Positions 34,401 to 48,151 are shown, counted from the stretch's first letter. The stretch: DNA of 64,000 nucleotides from Coptis chinensis (GCA_015680905.1 CM027384.1:72821501-72885500), one strand, 5' to 3'. Notes: generated by a model from the letters alone, not told the origin. Made by a program: numbers and translations.

Positions 34401-36065
34401 AATGAGAAGGTGTTGAACTTCCTTGTTGGTTTCATGTTTGTTTTGTTTTGGACTTTGGTCTCATACTTTTTGTAAAAAGTGGTGTTTCTCATCATGTGAG
34501 TTGTGTTTATATATTTCTACATGTAAGAATATATTATATTGTAAACGTGTATTCCTTTTAAGGTGTGTATACTTGAGTATACACTTATATCTCATTTATG
34601 CTATTTGTTTATCATGGCATTTTGGTGCAAATTGTAAATGAAGTGTAATTAATTTTGCTATCATGTTTTAGACTATCACACAAAGTTAAGTCGTTGAGAT
34701 ATAATCAGTTAACTTAGAAAAATTATTGTTTGGCATATGTTTGTTTGGTTAATCTACTTTTTCCTAGAATTTCGGGACAAGATTCCTTTAAGGTGTGTAT
34801 ATTATAACAACCCTAATTGTTAAACAACATAAATTACATTATTTGAATTGAAAATAACTGTTATATTATGAAATCTAGCTTGTTCTAGAATTTGTTTGGC
34901 TGTTGTTGATTTTTCAAAATTGTTTTTAGTTGAATTTGTTTGTTAGAACTTTTGTGGGTATTTTAGAATTATTTTTGGGCTTGAAAACATTGTTAAAATG
35001 TACCCATTCATATAGGTATGGACCTTGGGTGTTTTTAGACCCATTTGAGGCCCATATGTTAACTTAAATAGACTTAAAACCTTGAATAAACAATACCTGC
35101 GAATTTCCTCTGTAAAAATCTTATTATTCAAAAACAAAACCTTAGCCTCCATTAAAAAGAATATTTTTTATTGAAAGAAATAAAAATAAGGGGAAGAAGA
35201 AGAAAAGGGATTGGAGAAAAGGAAGCATTGGTATTCTTTTGCAAATTCAATTTCAGGTGAGTAGTCTAAACCTTATTATTTTTAAATTTAATTGATTAGT
35301 TATCATATGAATTATATTAGTGATGTACTGAATTTATTTATTTTAAATTTTCTGAAAATTTTGGGTGTGACAAAACTCATCCTTTCAACAGATGGATATC
35401 GGAATTGAATGTCAAATTCAAAGATTCTCCAGCTTCCTTTTGAACCAGACACATAATGACAGTCTAGATAGTGCTTGATCTCATCAACTTCATGAATAGT
35501 TTTTCATTTATTCTCATCATATTTCAAATTTTCTTCAATGATGCCTCAGAGCCCTATCTTGTCCTTTTTGCTATATACTTAAACAAATATTTAACCATTA
35601 GGTGTGTAGTTGTAATACTCAACGTTGATGTGGAACTGAAATTCTCTACTAAGTGTTGGGTTGTAAGGAACAACCCATCCATTGTCGATTTCAACAAGGT
35701 TTTATCACCTACCATGGCAGTTTTCTTGTTGTTTCTCCTTCGATACACAAAGAAAACCTTTTTCATCAAATGTTGTTCCACTACAAAAACCCCTTTGGAT
35801 AATGTCTTGAACATTTTTTCTTATCATTCATGCACAAAGAACCCATTTTCTTGTTTCCACACGGTCCATGCATGAGTCATTGTAACGGACTATAGTTTCA
35901 TATAGCAAGGGTCTACTTCTTTGTCCGGGCAATTCTCTTGATATTAGTTTGTCTATATCTGTTCCATTTTTGGCTTGTCATCCGGATGTAGAAAAAAGTA
36001 AAATGTGGGCATGTGGCAATCCTCTCTTTTGAAATTCTATGACATACAATACTAACAAAAAAGAA
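31471..36065 (-). mobile_element. decayed autonomous-type Helitron Rep-helicase gene
   Basis: The minus strand holds both halves of a RepHel protein, which nicks DNA and unwinds it for rolling-circle transposition. Rep side (about 36050-35390): the HUH-type motif IEFQKRGLPHAHILL, the zinc-finger-like HGPCGNKKM...KCSRHYPKGF, then the VVPYNP-like region. After an inserted LTR element, 33780-33060 continues (FHDNED, FTEWMRTN, then MLLNIVKGAKSFEDIRTVNG and LLLFCEVSDLVELW). Pif1-type helicase: GSGGKGKTYLW (Walker A, 32850-32820), LIIWDEAPMS (motif II, 32620-32590), VFGGDFRQTLPVV (32490-32450), then NKSQGQML and GQLYVAISHVTSPEGLKILL near the C-terminus. Stops and frameshifts occur between most segments (for example near 32305, 32074, 31759), so it is inactive. 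Its terminal TC and CTRR ends were not located. Confidence 0.8.
33797..35372. mobile_element. short LTR element (gypsy-type deletion derivative) inside the Helitron
   Basis: Two LTRs of about 575 and 570 bp (33797-34371 and 34803-35372) start TATAACAACCC and end GTGTGACA. Between them lie only 431 bp, with a tRNA-Met type primer site TTGGTATCGGAGCC at 34373-34386 and, before the right LTR, the TTCGGGACAAGATTCCTTTA style end seen in gypsy chromoviruses. It is flanked by AAATT (33792-33796) and AAACT (35373-35377), a 5-bp target duplication with one mismatch. It has no coding region: a LARD/TRIM-like relic. The LTRs look a few percent apart, so moderately recent. Confidence 0.85.
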
Positions 36066-37210
36066 TAAAACATAAAATTTGTTAGTAAACAATGGTTATG
36101 TAGCAAAACAAAAACATGGAATTTGTTATGCAATATTTATAAGTTTTATAGTAATTGTATGAACAAGAATACACACCACTAAGATCCTATGTCTTGGTCT
36201 CTCTTCCTTCTCTCTTTTTTTCCTTTTTTTTTTTCCTCTTTTTTTCTCTCCCATCTTGTTCTCTTTTATATCGCCATACCCTCTCTCTCGTCCCTTGATA
36301 TTTTTCCCATCTTCTGGTCCACCTCCACAAACCTCGTCCCTTTAGGGTTTGAGGCCCCGCTTCGTACTCCCCTCCCTTTTCCCCTTTACGTTGCCTCTCC
36401 TTTGACTCGACCACCCTGTTCTCACATGCTCCATGCGGCTCGACCACTTTTTGAGCCGCGGCCTCGATCTAGTGTTTTGGCTCCTTTTTTTTTTCTTATA
36501 TTGCTTCGTGCCAGCGAGCATACCACCTCAGTACTCCAAAAAGGGGTTGATACAGATGCCCCCTCTCGAACTGTGGATCCGAACGGATTCGTGGGCCGAG
36601 ACTCCTCCGCTGTCAGACTACCGAGCTGTCTTGTCACCCATCAGTCATTCAAATTTTTCTGACAACCACGCTACCCACTGCCTTGACCCTCGGGCCCTTG
36701 CCACGCGTCCTTAGGCACGTGCCTTGCGGCGCATGCCTTACTAGCCCTGTCTCCTCGATTCTGGCGACGCCACGCGTTTACTCTTGATTGGCTCGCTTTG
36801 CCACCTACGCCCCCCTCATTTTGCCATTTTACCCTTGACTCTAAGAATCCCGCCCAACTCCTTTATTACGCATTCCTTCCTCTTCCCGACTCTTTACCTT
36901 TCATCTTGTTTACTGCCTTCCCAACTCTCCTCACACCATTTTTCTTTTGATTACCTCCTTGCAAGTTCCTTGCCCTTGTCCTGCCTACTTCGGTGAAGCT
37001 TCCCTTGCATCTCACTTCTGCTCCACATGACGATCGCCCTCTCTATTTAGGTTTGCGTCCGTCTCCCTTACTCTCCTTTTCTTTCTAGCATAAGTTTGCT
37101 AGTTATTTTTTGGTCTCTTGTTCTTTCATGCCCCTCTCTTTTCTTCTGTCGTTCATTCATCACTCTTCCCCCCCCCCCCCGGTCCGGTCTTATTCATCGC
37201 ACTCTAGTGC
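36066..37210 (+). other. pyrimidine-rich leader and promoter-like region
   Basis: Starts with long T and CT tracts (36189-36290), then becomes distinctly C-rich up to 37190, ending in a run of C (37169-37180) just before the ATG at 37211. It is probably the 5' flank or leader of the transposon ORF downstream. Short open frames here are low-complexity and not supported as genes. Confidence 0.4.
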
Positions 37211-39393
37211 CATGTCAGGCTCTGAGTCTGGTGGCTCCTCCACTACCGGATCGACTAGATCTGTGTCCCCGACCTCCCAATCATCTGGTTCCACAACGGA
37301 GTCTGGATCTTTCGGCCCCTCCGCAGACCTCCCTGAATCTCTTTCCACTGAATCGACCCATGGGGCCGCTGCCCCATCCACCTCCGGTAGATCCTCTGCG
37401 CTACCTTCTCCCCCATCTCACTATCGTAGACCCAATCTGGCTGTTGTAAAGGCTGCCTACGATATCCCTAAGGATGTGGTCTTAGAACATGTGCCCGGGG
37501 TCACTCATTTTCCCCATCTAGTACCGCCACGACTAGGCTCCGCTTCCCCTTGTCCCTGTTAGATGTTGAAGTCTACAACCACTTTAACATTCCGCCATGT
37601 CAAGGCATCGACAATTTTTGGCGAATCATGTACGCTGCCAACTATTACAATACCACGAACCCCTCGCGGATTTCCCTTTGGGACATCACTTCCCACTATT
37701 TTATCAAGAAAAACACCAAGGTTGGGAGCTTGGGGTATCAATCCTTCTGCGTGCGTCCGCAGAAGAAGTCGTTTGTTATCCGCGTCACCTCCTCCGACAA
37801 GGTCTGGCACCACTATCCCCTCTATGTGTCTGGGAACTTCCTTTCCGCTGCTCTCCCCCCTGAATTGTCCCTGAGACACTCCCATTTTATCCACCGCGGT
37901 GAGTTTAGTCGATTGCTTTGTTTGTTTCATATACGATTATTTCCTTGACATGTCTTTTCATTTGCCTTTCAGGTTGGAACCCGGATTCCCACTCCCAGAT
38001 ATACACTGGTGTTTCCTTGGTGATTTTCACCAAACTCCGCAGCCTAGGGGCCAGCCAGTGCGACATCCTTGGCATTGACCCCGACAATAGGAGTCCACTA
38101 CTCCGAGACCCATCCCTTAAAGACATCGGCAAATACCGCGGCCCTCTATACCTTCTGCCCCCACCCAAAGAGAGGAAACCCAAACCATCTCCCCCCAAGA
38201 AACAGAAGGTGAAACCCCCAGTCCATCGGTCTTTTGGGTATACCACAAAGATCTCCCGCAGCCAAGCTCTTGCCCGGAAGGCCACCGCCTCTCAGACTCG
38301 TAAGCCCTCCATTGGCTCTTTTTTCAATCCCCCGATCTGGGCCCCGTGTCTTATTCTTCCATAGGAATTTGGGACGACGATTTTGCCTCCCCTGTAGGCA
38401 CCTCTGACAATATGGATGTTACCAAACTCAAGCTATGGGACAACGATTCTGATGGTGATGCGCCCAACAATGCAGCTGCCAAGGGCCCTCCCTCCAAGAA
38501 GGCCAAGACCCATCGCCCCTTTGCCCTCTCCTTCCTCTCGACCCTCATCACCGCGGCACTTCTCCCCCGCCACACCGGTAAAGAGGCGGTCCCCATTGGT
38601 CCCCGAAAATTCGGCTGAAATATGGCGCCCTCAATTTAAGGCCAAAGACCACGACGTCACCACTCGTGACTCTACTCTGGATAACCCAGCAATGGCTGCG
38701 TCTCTCTTCTTCAGTTCCCACCTCCCTAGGGATCAAGTGTATGGGGATTCCGGCTCCTTCGCCTCCCACCGAGCGGCGATCTACACTGGCTGGGAACGGG
38801 TATGCCCCACTTCCCTCTCTTTTCCTTCATTATTACTTACTATTCTCTAACTTGGTATGTGTATTCAGCTGAGCCTGGATGTAGGTTATGTGATTCGCGG
38901 TCTAACCAACACCCTGGACGCGTTTGAATCCGTGAAGGCTGAGATCCACGGGCCCACTGGGTGGAAAGCAAAATGTGCCCAACTGAAGAAGGAAAGGGAT
39001 GATGCCCATCTCACTTCCTTCAAACATCACAAGGAGCTCCAGCGTGCCGAGGAAGCCTACAAGGATTATGTGGTAGGCGTCGCCGCTCAGCTGGAGAGTC
39101 AGAGGGAAGTCGACAGGGCTGCCACCTAGGCAAACTTGGAACAGTCGCTGAAAGGTACCGCTGAACACTTCAAGGTCCTAGCTGCCAAGAAGATAGCTCG
39201 AGAACTGAACCAATAGCTGGAAGCTCTTACTGCCACCGGGCGTCTTCTCCCTGACCCATCTCCTGCTTTGATTCCCCCCAAATCCGCGGCCATCTCCCCC
39301 GCACCTGAGACGGAAGTTGTTACCATTCCTGGGGTGTCCTTGTCTCCTATTGATGTGGATGACTCCACCGACGCGGTAGAGGAGGGTGGCCTG
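37211..39393 (+). mobile_element. gypsy-type transposon ORF (Transposase_28-like), spliced, truncated
   Basis: Begins MSGSESGGSSTTGSTRSV, a Ser/Thr/Pro-rich head. It continues with a domain resembling the plant 'putative gypsy type transposon' family (VYNHFNIPPCQGIDNFWRIM, LWDITSHYFIKK, SFVIRVTSSDKVW), a lysine/proline-rich linker (KERKPKPSPPKKQKVKPP) and a coiled coil (KCAQLKKERDDAHLTS...). GT-AG introns are visible, for example near 37900-37970 and 38800-38867. It ends DDSTDAVEEGGL exactly where the LTR at 39394 begins. It is treated as a transposon fossil, broken in a few places. Its own LTRs were not found. Confidence 0.5.
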
Positions 39394-40845
39394 TGATAAG
39401 CACCCAAAAGTGTATTATTAAACCCCATTGAGACATATAAATTTGGTTAATTATGTGTTTAATAATCATGAAATAAATATGTTTTCATACTTTTGCAGGT
39501 ATTCGTAGTAAACATGGAAATATTATTTAAACCTGCGATAAAGCACGAGGAACGACATATATATGAATTTTTCCAAATCCGCACAGAAGCATCAAACTTC
39601 CGAAGCTCCTACCTCTTGAACCAGACTAGATGCGACAAGTGAAGCTGCCTCGGACAATCAGGCGATGAACTCTACGATAGGCGGAAGTTGTAAAATTGCC
39701 CAAAGACCGAACCGCCATCTGGACTGCACATGGGACCTACATGTGGGCCCCCAAGATTGGATGAGTCATCAATCATGGAGCATGTCAAGACAAAAATGAC
39801 AAATTATTGGTGCAAAGTTGACACCTTGCATGTAATTAATTAGATTAGGTGTTAATAGTGAAAAAAAAGGCAAGGTGTCACTTTGTTTTAATGTGGTGGA
39901 TAAAAATGAAGTAAATGTGGTTTGATGTTTCACATGGGAGGAAATGAGATGTCTCTCAAATGGAGAAAAAAAAAAAACAAGGGGGACACTCCATTTACTC
40001 CCTTGACTTCTTTTCCTTACCTTGTATTATTTTAGTTCCTTAGCCATTTTTATTATTTAGTTTTTAGTTTGGTAAGAAAAGCTTGTATAGTTTTAATGGA
40101 GGAAACTTTGGTTTTCTTCTAGTTGAAAATAAATCAAAAGCAAGTGAGTTAGATAATTAGTCTTCTTTTTCCTTTTTCTCTCTCTCTTTTTATACTTTCT
40201 AACTTGTAATCCTTCATCCCAAGGGTCATGAGCTAACTTCCCCTTGGGGAGTTAATCAAACTCATGTGAGGGAAAATTTTTTGTTGTTGGTTTGGTGGTT
40301 GTTTTAGGAAGAACAACTAGACCTACACCCTATCCCAAAATGATAGTTGGTGTAGTATCTAGTTAGGGATCAAAGTGATGAGCTTAGAGAGAAGTCATTG
40401 CTTTGATTCCACTTGCTAGCATGTATGAGCTTAGAGATGAGCCATACATGTTAGGGATCAAGTTTTTTTTTTCTATTAGGCTTGTCTATGAGTTCTAGGA
40501 ATAATAAAATCAACTTATTAAAATCAACAACAAAAGTTAACTTCACATGAGGAGGATTAACTCTCCATATTTTCTTTTAGTAAATCGTATTGTGTTTAGT
40601 TGCATTCACTTGAAACTTAATTTTTTTTATGTTTGTGTAGAAAAGAAACCTAGTATTAGTATTTAAACTTACTCACTAGTTCCCTAAGTGTAAAAACCAA
40701 GTTGTAGTTGTCCTAGACTTTAGGTTAGATCGAATCTTTACTCCAACTATATGAACACGAAATTTTATGAGTAAGGAAACTTTGAAATTACACTTTTGTC
40801 AAAATTAGAAGAGACAATCTCTAACGTAGTAAAAAGTGGATATCA
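39394..40845 (+). repeat. LTR A (left arm)
   Basis: 1452 bp, TG...CA. Related to LTRs B and C but visibly more divergent, above all in its last 200 bp. The primer site after it is degraded. Confidence 0.75.
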
Positions 40846-42630
40846 AAATGGCCATTTCTTTGTTTTAAAGGCATAGGGCGAAGTGCTAATGGATTGGACT
40901 TTACTCCGGGGAAACACCCCTCTCATCCTCCCTTTGTTTTTCCTATTTTTCCATTTTTTTTCTTATTTCTTCGTCATCGAAAACCAAACGAACTGACCTG
41001 TGTAAAAATTTATTTTTCTGTACTTCCAGGTACCGAAAGTTAGGACTGGGAAAGTACACTTCTGGAGATTCTAAGGGTGTTGTGAAAAGTTGAACTCATT
41101 GTGACATCATTGACTTGGCTGCATGTGATTGGACATGGCCCAAGAGATTTAGTCGCCCCGGCGGGTGTATTTGTTTTGTTGGTGCTCATAATTTACCTCA
41201 AAGATTCCCTCGATCTATCTTGATCCATATCCAGCCTCCTCTCTGACGGACAGAACTGAAAATTCGACTATTCTATTGGGATTAATCCGCCGGCGATTTG
41301 AAACGTCTGTTTCATTTTTTTTGGCGGACTAGCGGGAAGCCTGAGGGTTCCAAAGTTTTTTTTTGTTTTTATTTTGTTGCATGAATGCCATGTACATAGT
41401 TATTATAAATTAGTTTATGGATTATTATTTACGTCTTAGGTTAGAAATATGCATGAATCATGTTAATACGCCCGTAAATATTTATATCGCGATTAAGTGG
41501 ATATGAATTGCATATTAATGTATATGTACATACCAATGGTACTGTTTTGCATGGTTATCTATATTTATATGTATAAGTGTCTATTATTGCATGTTTAGTA
41601 TTGCTCTACGATATCGCATTAATACCGCGGTATTATCTAATAATTCGATTTTGTCAAGAAAGAGGAGAACATTCCAACGAGGGTTAAAATATTAGTTGGG
41701 TAAGTTGTTTTAAACCCTACGGGTGAAGATGCTCTCTATATGACAATCTTAATCTCAATGAGTATTGTCGAATCGAATTATTATGCAATACAAGAGTCGA
41801 TTTTAGTTTATGTATAATACCTTGCATGTTTAGTTTTGTCGATTTTATCTGCAAGACGATACTATATTTCGCGATGCTAATGTATTTGGATATGTATGAG
41901 TGATTCAAATTTGCCTGTTACTGTTGATATACGTCTACGTAATATTGATTTACAAATTAGCGTACATATACGTATTATTACGATGTATATTTGCCTGTAC
42001 GTATGGAAGTATTTATCGATGACACAAGCTTGCCTATTCGTATAGCTATACGTATGAGTAGAGTATCTTCACATGCTACTGCACCTAGTATTGTATGAGT
42101 AGATCGTATTTGCATGTTTGTATTTTCACCCTTGCATAAATCTTAAAAAATAATAATAATAAATTAATTAATTAATTAAATTAAATTAAAATTAATACCG
42201 ACTTTGCATAAATTTTAATTCCATAAATCTTAATCATATTCCAACGGTGTCTAGGAAACTTGAAAGATTGAGGTTACTTAATTAGAACCGTGCTCGCACG
42301 GAAAGCCTCCCTCATATCTCTCTTGTGACCTGGCTGTTAGTTTATGCACATATATTCCTAGCTTCACTGCTACGTTAGCAACAGCTTAGGCCTATGTTGT
42401 TCAACTCTAATGCTTAAAGATAATAATAAAATTCGAGTACTACTAAATTCCTTCTATAAATTAGATCTAATTTTATGTTTGCATGAGATTAAGGTCCGGT
42501 TCCACTAAAGAAATTGAACATACCTATCGTCGAAAAAAATCGATAAGCAATTGCGTAAGTTCTCACCTAAAAATTGTTCTTCTTCGTTAATTACCTTCAT
42601 CACGATCCTTCGTCACCATTAACTTCGTAG
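40846..42630 (+). other. leader of left-arm element
   Basis: Non-coding leader between LTR A and gag, matching 53610-55493 of the other arm in inverse orientation. It includes an AT-rich run at 42147-42195. Confidence 0.6.
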
Positions 42631-45600
42631 TTATGGCCGACGATCCTCCACTGTACCGAGAAGCCCCCTGTCGGACTTCTATCGCATTCATGGGAAGGGA
42701 CCTTCTTCCTGCATCAAACTTAAGGACATTGTCGGTGATTTTCATATCCCGCCAAACATTTTTAGTTTGTTACCTATATATCATGGTTTGGATCATGAAA
42801 AACCTTACAATCATCTTCGTAGGCTGCAACAAGTGTCCACAACATTTCACCATCCAGCAGTCTCTAAGGAACAACTCTTGCTTCGGTTGTTTCCATTCAC
42901 TTTAGCGGAGAAAGCGTCAATTTGGCTAGCAGGACAACAGCCACAATCCATAGACACATGGAATAAATTAGTTCAAGCTTTCATGCTTCAATTTTACACT
43001 CAGAAGAAAACAACTGAAATGCTTCAAAAAATTTAATTCTTTCGTCAAAATCCTCATGAATCCTTTTCACGGAAGCATGGAGTCGTTTAATCGATCTTGT
43101 TAGAATGTCCTCACCACCAACTAGACAAAATTTGTCCTTGTTCGTTCATTCTTTAATGGTATGTCCGATCATCAAAAAGAAACTCTTGATATAATGAGCG
43201 GAGGTTACTTCATGGACAAAGACCTTGACTTTGAAAGCTTATACTTTTCTTGAAAAACAAGCTTAAAAAGGTACATTAATCGGGTAAATTTGAGTCGTCT
43301 AGGTCATCAAAGGACAATGTTACAAAGGCCACATCAATTTTTGAGGTAAAACCCGATCCCGAATTAAAAAATTTGATAGAATCCCTAAGTAAAAAAGTAG
43401 ATGCCCTTGCAGTTCAAGTAAACGATCAACTTCCAAAACAGGTCATGAATGTTGACACATCCCCATGTGTTCTTTGTCTAAGTCCTGACCATCCTGATGT
43501 TTATTGTCCCTTGTTATATGCCTCCTCTTCTTAACAGTCGGAGGAGGCATGTGCATTCAACATTCCTATTGCACCTTGGAGACAACATCCGAATTTCGCT
43601 TGGCGCCAAAATAACCAACAGATGGGGGCTCCTCCAGGTTTCGCTAATCCACCTGTTCGACCTACCAACAACTTTATTTCATACCGCCAAGGAAATAATC
43701 AACAATACCAACAAGGTCAATTTCAAAATAATTCCAATGCTAATTATCAAAACAACCGCAGCCTTGTTCCAGCTAATCCATATCCCAACTATAATCCACA
43801 ACTTCTAAGCAATAATCATGAACTACTACCGCTGTAATAACAACCTGCCACCGATACGGATAGGACAAACGAGACTTTCTTGGCTTACATGAACCAACAG
43901 TCTCAAATATTAACGTCTATCCAACAATCACTTCAACAATTGGTGCAAGAAAAGAGTCAAAAAGGCGTGTTTCCTGCACAAGCAGTTCCAAACCCTAAAC
44001 CAGCAAACACAGCCTTTGAACTCACCAATGCACCTAGTGCAAGCACCCCCAACCAAGGTGAGGTGCATGAAATCACTACTCTACGATCTGGAAAAACTGT
44101 AGACAATCAAATACGTATGCCAGATGATCAACCAAAGGAATCCGAAGGATCAAATGAATCTATTTCCAATAATGAACCTACGGTGGATTCACCAGATCTA
44201 ACAAAGTCAACATCTCCGAATGTAGGAAACAAGCAGGTAGACCCCCTTTGCCAAATTCTGCCCTAAGGCACCGTTTCCTGCACACTTGGCAAATAATAAA
44301 CCTGATGAGAATTTTGCTGAAATTCGAGAGACTTTTCAAAATTTGACAATCAACTTACCTTTTCGAACTTTACCAAAACATGCAAAATTTCAGAAAGATA
44401 TGTGCACCACAAAAGGAGAACTAATGTTCTCAACAAGCATTCCTCACCGAGCGGTTTCCCTCCATCACCGAACCACAATGGTATAGTCAAATACAAGGAC
44501 CCCGGTAGACTAACGGTTCCATGTACATTAGGTGACAAATATACCGCCATCGCTTCTAGACCTAGGAGCCAGTGTGAACTTACTTCCATATTACTTATTT
44601 AAACAACTAGGTCTTCATGAGCTCAAACCTACCACCATGATTCTCCTACGTTAGCCCGATCGCTCCATAAAGTATCCAAAGGAATTGTGGAAAATGTCCT
44701 CGTAAAAGTCCAAGACTTTTCTATCCCCGGTAGACTTTGTTATTTTGGATACAGAAGTTGCATGTGATTCCATTTCTATCATCTTAGGACGTCCGTTCCT
44801 AGCAACTGCTAATGCTCTTATTAACTGTAGGGATGGTTCAATGATCATGTCCTTCGGAAATCTATCGGTCGAGGTGAATGTGTTCAAGTTGATGAAACAA
44901 ATCCCAGAGCCTGACAATGATGGTGAGGTCAACAGGGTTGATAGCATTATGCAAGAGTATTTAACAAACTCTTTTCCAGAAGATGAAGTGTACCAATTTC
45001 TTTCCTTTAGCGAATCCGAGTTTGAGGACGATGATTATACACAGGAAGTAAATGAGTTATTAGAGTCAATACCATTATTTGACCTTACGACTGTGATGTC
45101 CAATAACATGGATGAATATCAATCTGTTTACTGCATGGATGATGACTTTCCTCAAGAATCTTTAATACCCTCCTCCCCACTCCCCGATTTAAAACCTCTT
45201 CCTTCGAATTAAAATACGCATAACTTGATCCAAATGGTCATCACCCAATTATCATTTTTCACAATTGGTGACAACATCAAGAAGCTCGTTTAATTAATGT
45301 CATTCAACAACATCGTTCGCTATTGGATGGTCCCTCGATAACATTAAAGGCATTGAACCTATTTGGTGCACCCATCCCATACACCTTGAAGAAAAATGCT
45401 AAGACGCCGCGTGAACCATGGCGTCGCCCTAAACCCTACCATGAAAGATGTGGTACGAGATGAAGTTTTAAAATTACTCGTCAAAGCGGTTATTATTTAC
45501 CCTATCTTTGATAGTGTTTGGGTGAGTCCAATACATGTTGTTCCCAAAAAATCGGCATTACAACAGGCGAAATGATAAAGATGAATGCATTTCCGCTCGT

Positions 45601-48069
45601 ATCCAGTGAAATGGCTTAATATGCATTGACTATCGCAAACTTAATGCCATCACTGTATGGATCACTTTCCACTTCCATTCATCTGATCGGATGCTTGAAC
45701 GGCACAGCTTGGTCATGCATATTACTATTTTCTTGATGGTTATTTGAGTTATTTTCAGATAGTCATAGACCCGGCCGATTAAGAAAAGACCACGCTCACG
45801 GTCCATTTGGTATATTGCATATATAGGCATCGCCTTTCGGCCTTTGCAATGCACACGGTACTTTCAAACTGCATGCTTCACATTTTCAGTGATATGGTTG
45901 AACGTTTTATGGAAGTATTCATGGACGACTTCTCAATATATGGAGATCTTTTCGATAATTTGTCTATCAAATCTTGAAAAGGTTTTACACGTTGTGAAGA
46001 GAAAAACCTTGTTCTCAATTGGGAAAAAATGTCATTTTCATGGTTACAAAAAAGGAATAGTTTTAGGACATATCGTTTCAAAGGACGGAATTGAAGTCGA
46101 CAAAGCTAAGATAGAAAAATTGCTTCACTTCCTATACCAAAATCAGTTCGAGACATTCAAGATTCTTAGGACACCATGGTTTTATAGGAGATTTATTCAA
46201 GATTTCTCAAAGGTTGCTTTCGACCTTTAACCAATCTCCTACTTAAAGATGTCGATTTTTACTTCAGTTTCAATTGCAAACAAGCCTTTGAGATTTTAAA
46301 ACCGTGATTAACTACGGCTCCCATAATTCAACCACGATTGGTCTAAACCTTTTGAATTAATGTGTGACGGCGACTATGCTATTGGAGCTATACTAGGGCA
46401 ACCTTAGAGAAGATAAGCCACTTTGTCATTTACTATGCGAGTAAAATCCTTAATGAAGCTCAACGTAACTATACCACCAGCGAGAAAGAGTTTCTCCTGA
46501 TTTGTATATGCTTTGGATAAGTTTAAAATTCCTTACGAGTGGGTTCTCCAACTATTTTCACCAATCGACGCGGCACTTCGCTATCTATTAAGCGAAAAAG
46601 ATGCAAAACAAAGGTTGATCCGATGGATTCTCCTTTTGCAAGAGTTTACTCTAGAAATTAGAGATAAAAAGGTTAAAATGTGGTTACAAACCATTTATCG
46701 AATTTGTCGTGATGTTGATATCGATACCGAACCTATCCTTGGATTCCTTTCCGGATGAACACTTGTACTCTATTTTTCAATTCCCTTGGTACTGACATAG
46801 TAAATTACTTTAGTTACCGAAGAAGTCCCTTCATCTTGGTCTCGTAATGACCGAAAAAGTTCTTATCCACTGCGAAATTTTATTTCTAGGATGATCCCTA
46901 CCTCTTTCAAGTATTGTTCGACCAACTAATTGGATTTATTTGCATCCCCGAGAAGAACGGATGATGTTATCCTTCTGTCATGAACAATCTTGTGGTGGTC
47001 ATTTTAGTGGTAAGAAAAACTATGGCCAAGGTCCTACAATGTGGATTATTAGCAACACTATTTAGAGATGCATACGAGCATTGCAAAGCATTTAATGGTT
47101 AGCGCAGACTAGGACGCATTACTTTCAGCGCAATATGATGCCTTTAAATCCCATTTTAATTGTGAAAATCTTTTATGTATAGGGCATCGACTTCATGGGT
47201 CCATTTCAAATTCACATGGCTTCCTATACATTCTAGTAGCAGTTGACTATGTGTCAAAATGGATTGAGGCATTGACATGTCGTGCTAATGATCATAAAGC
47301 GTCGTTTTGTTAAGTAAAAGAAAATATTTTCTCGATTTAGTGTTCCAAAAGCTATAATTAGTGATGGGGAAAACATTTACGCAATAAAATTTTGAATCTT
47401 TTAGTAAAAAATATGGAGTCATGCACAAAGTGGGCAACTCCGGTGATCATCCTCAAACCAAAGGGTCAGAGGCAGTCTCTAATAGAGATCAAATCCATTT
47501 TGAAAAAAGCTCAATCCATCTAGAAAAGATGGTCTCTCTGATTATCTGATGCCTTGTAGGCATCACAGAATTTTAAGACACCTATAGGGATGTCTCCTTA
47601 TCGCCTCGCTTTTGGAAAAACTTGTCATCCGGGCCGGTTGAACTTGAGCACCGCGGCTCATGGCCATCAAAAGCACCAATTATAATAATACTAACGGCGA
47701 TAGCGGTAAGAGAAAAATTGCAGTTAAATGTTCTCGAGGAAATTCGGATGATGCCTTTATGATCTCTCAAATCCTATAATGCCAACATGAAAAGAGTGCA
47801 TGACAAGCACATATCGAGAGAAAAAGATTTCCAAAGTCAATCAAAAAGTTTTGTCAGGATAACTCAAGCATTACACATTTTTCCGTAGAAAAATTAAAAA
47901 CTCATGGTCTAGTCTTTCACCGCTTCGCTGTCACAATTCTTGGGGTTATTTTTGAAAACCTAAATGATGACAGCTTAATTTCAAGTAAATGGCCAACTTT
48001 AAACATTATCATGAGTTGCCATTCCGTGATGTCAAGAGACTCTTCCTAAATGATCCAATCTACATAGAG

Positions 48070-48151
48070 TAATAGATTCGATGGTGTACTTCTTTCCACG
48101 GTTTAAACAAGAGAAAGAAATACATGGAAAGAAGTACACCAGTGAATCTAT
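48070..48151. repeat. centre of the giant palindrome
   Basis: The 28-mers at 48070-48097 and 48124-48151 are inverse copies of each other with about one mismatch, separated by a 26-bp unique spacer (starting CGGTTTAAACAAG). Homology of the arms continues outward from here to both LTRs. Confidence 0.85.

Larger units (their letters stand above)
39394..48097 (+). mobile_element. Athila-like element, left arm of giant inverted repeat
   Basis: LTR at 39394-40845 (TGATAAGCACCC...ATATCA), leader, then gag (about 42630-44500), protease (about 44550-44900), reverse transcriptase (about 45300-46250, including a DDFSIYGD active-site segment), RNase H (about 46350-46760) and an integrase region (about 46950-47900). 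The domain order is that of Athila/Tat Ty3/gypsy elements. It is heavily broken, with tens of breaks, so old. It stops at about 48097 where the second arm begins in the opposite direction. No matching target duplication was found around it. Confidence 0.8.

Noticed and set aside
36187-37100. Several overlapping open frames rich in Ser, Pro, Leu or, on the other strand, Arg, Glu and Lys
   Set aside because: They come from pyrimidine tracts read in several frames; no conserved motif or splice structure supports a protein.
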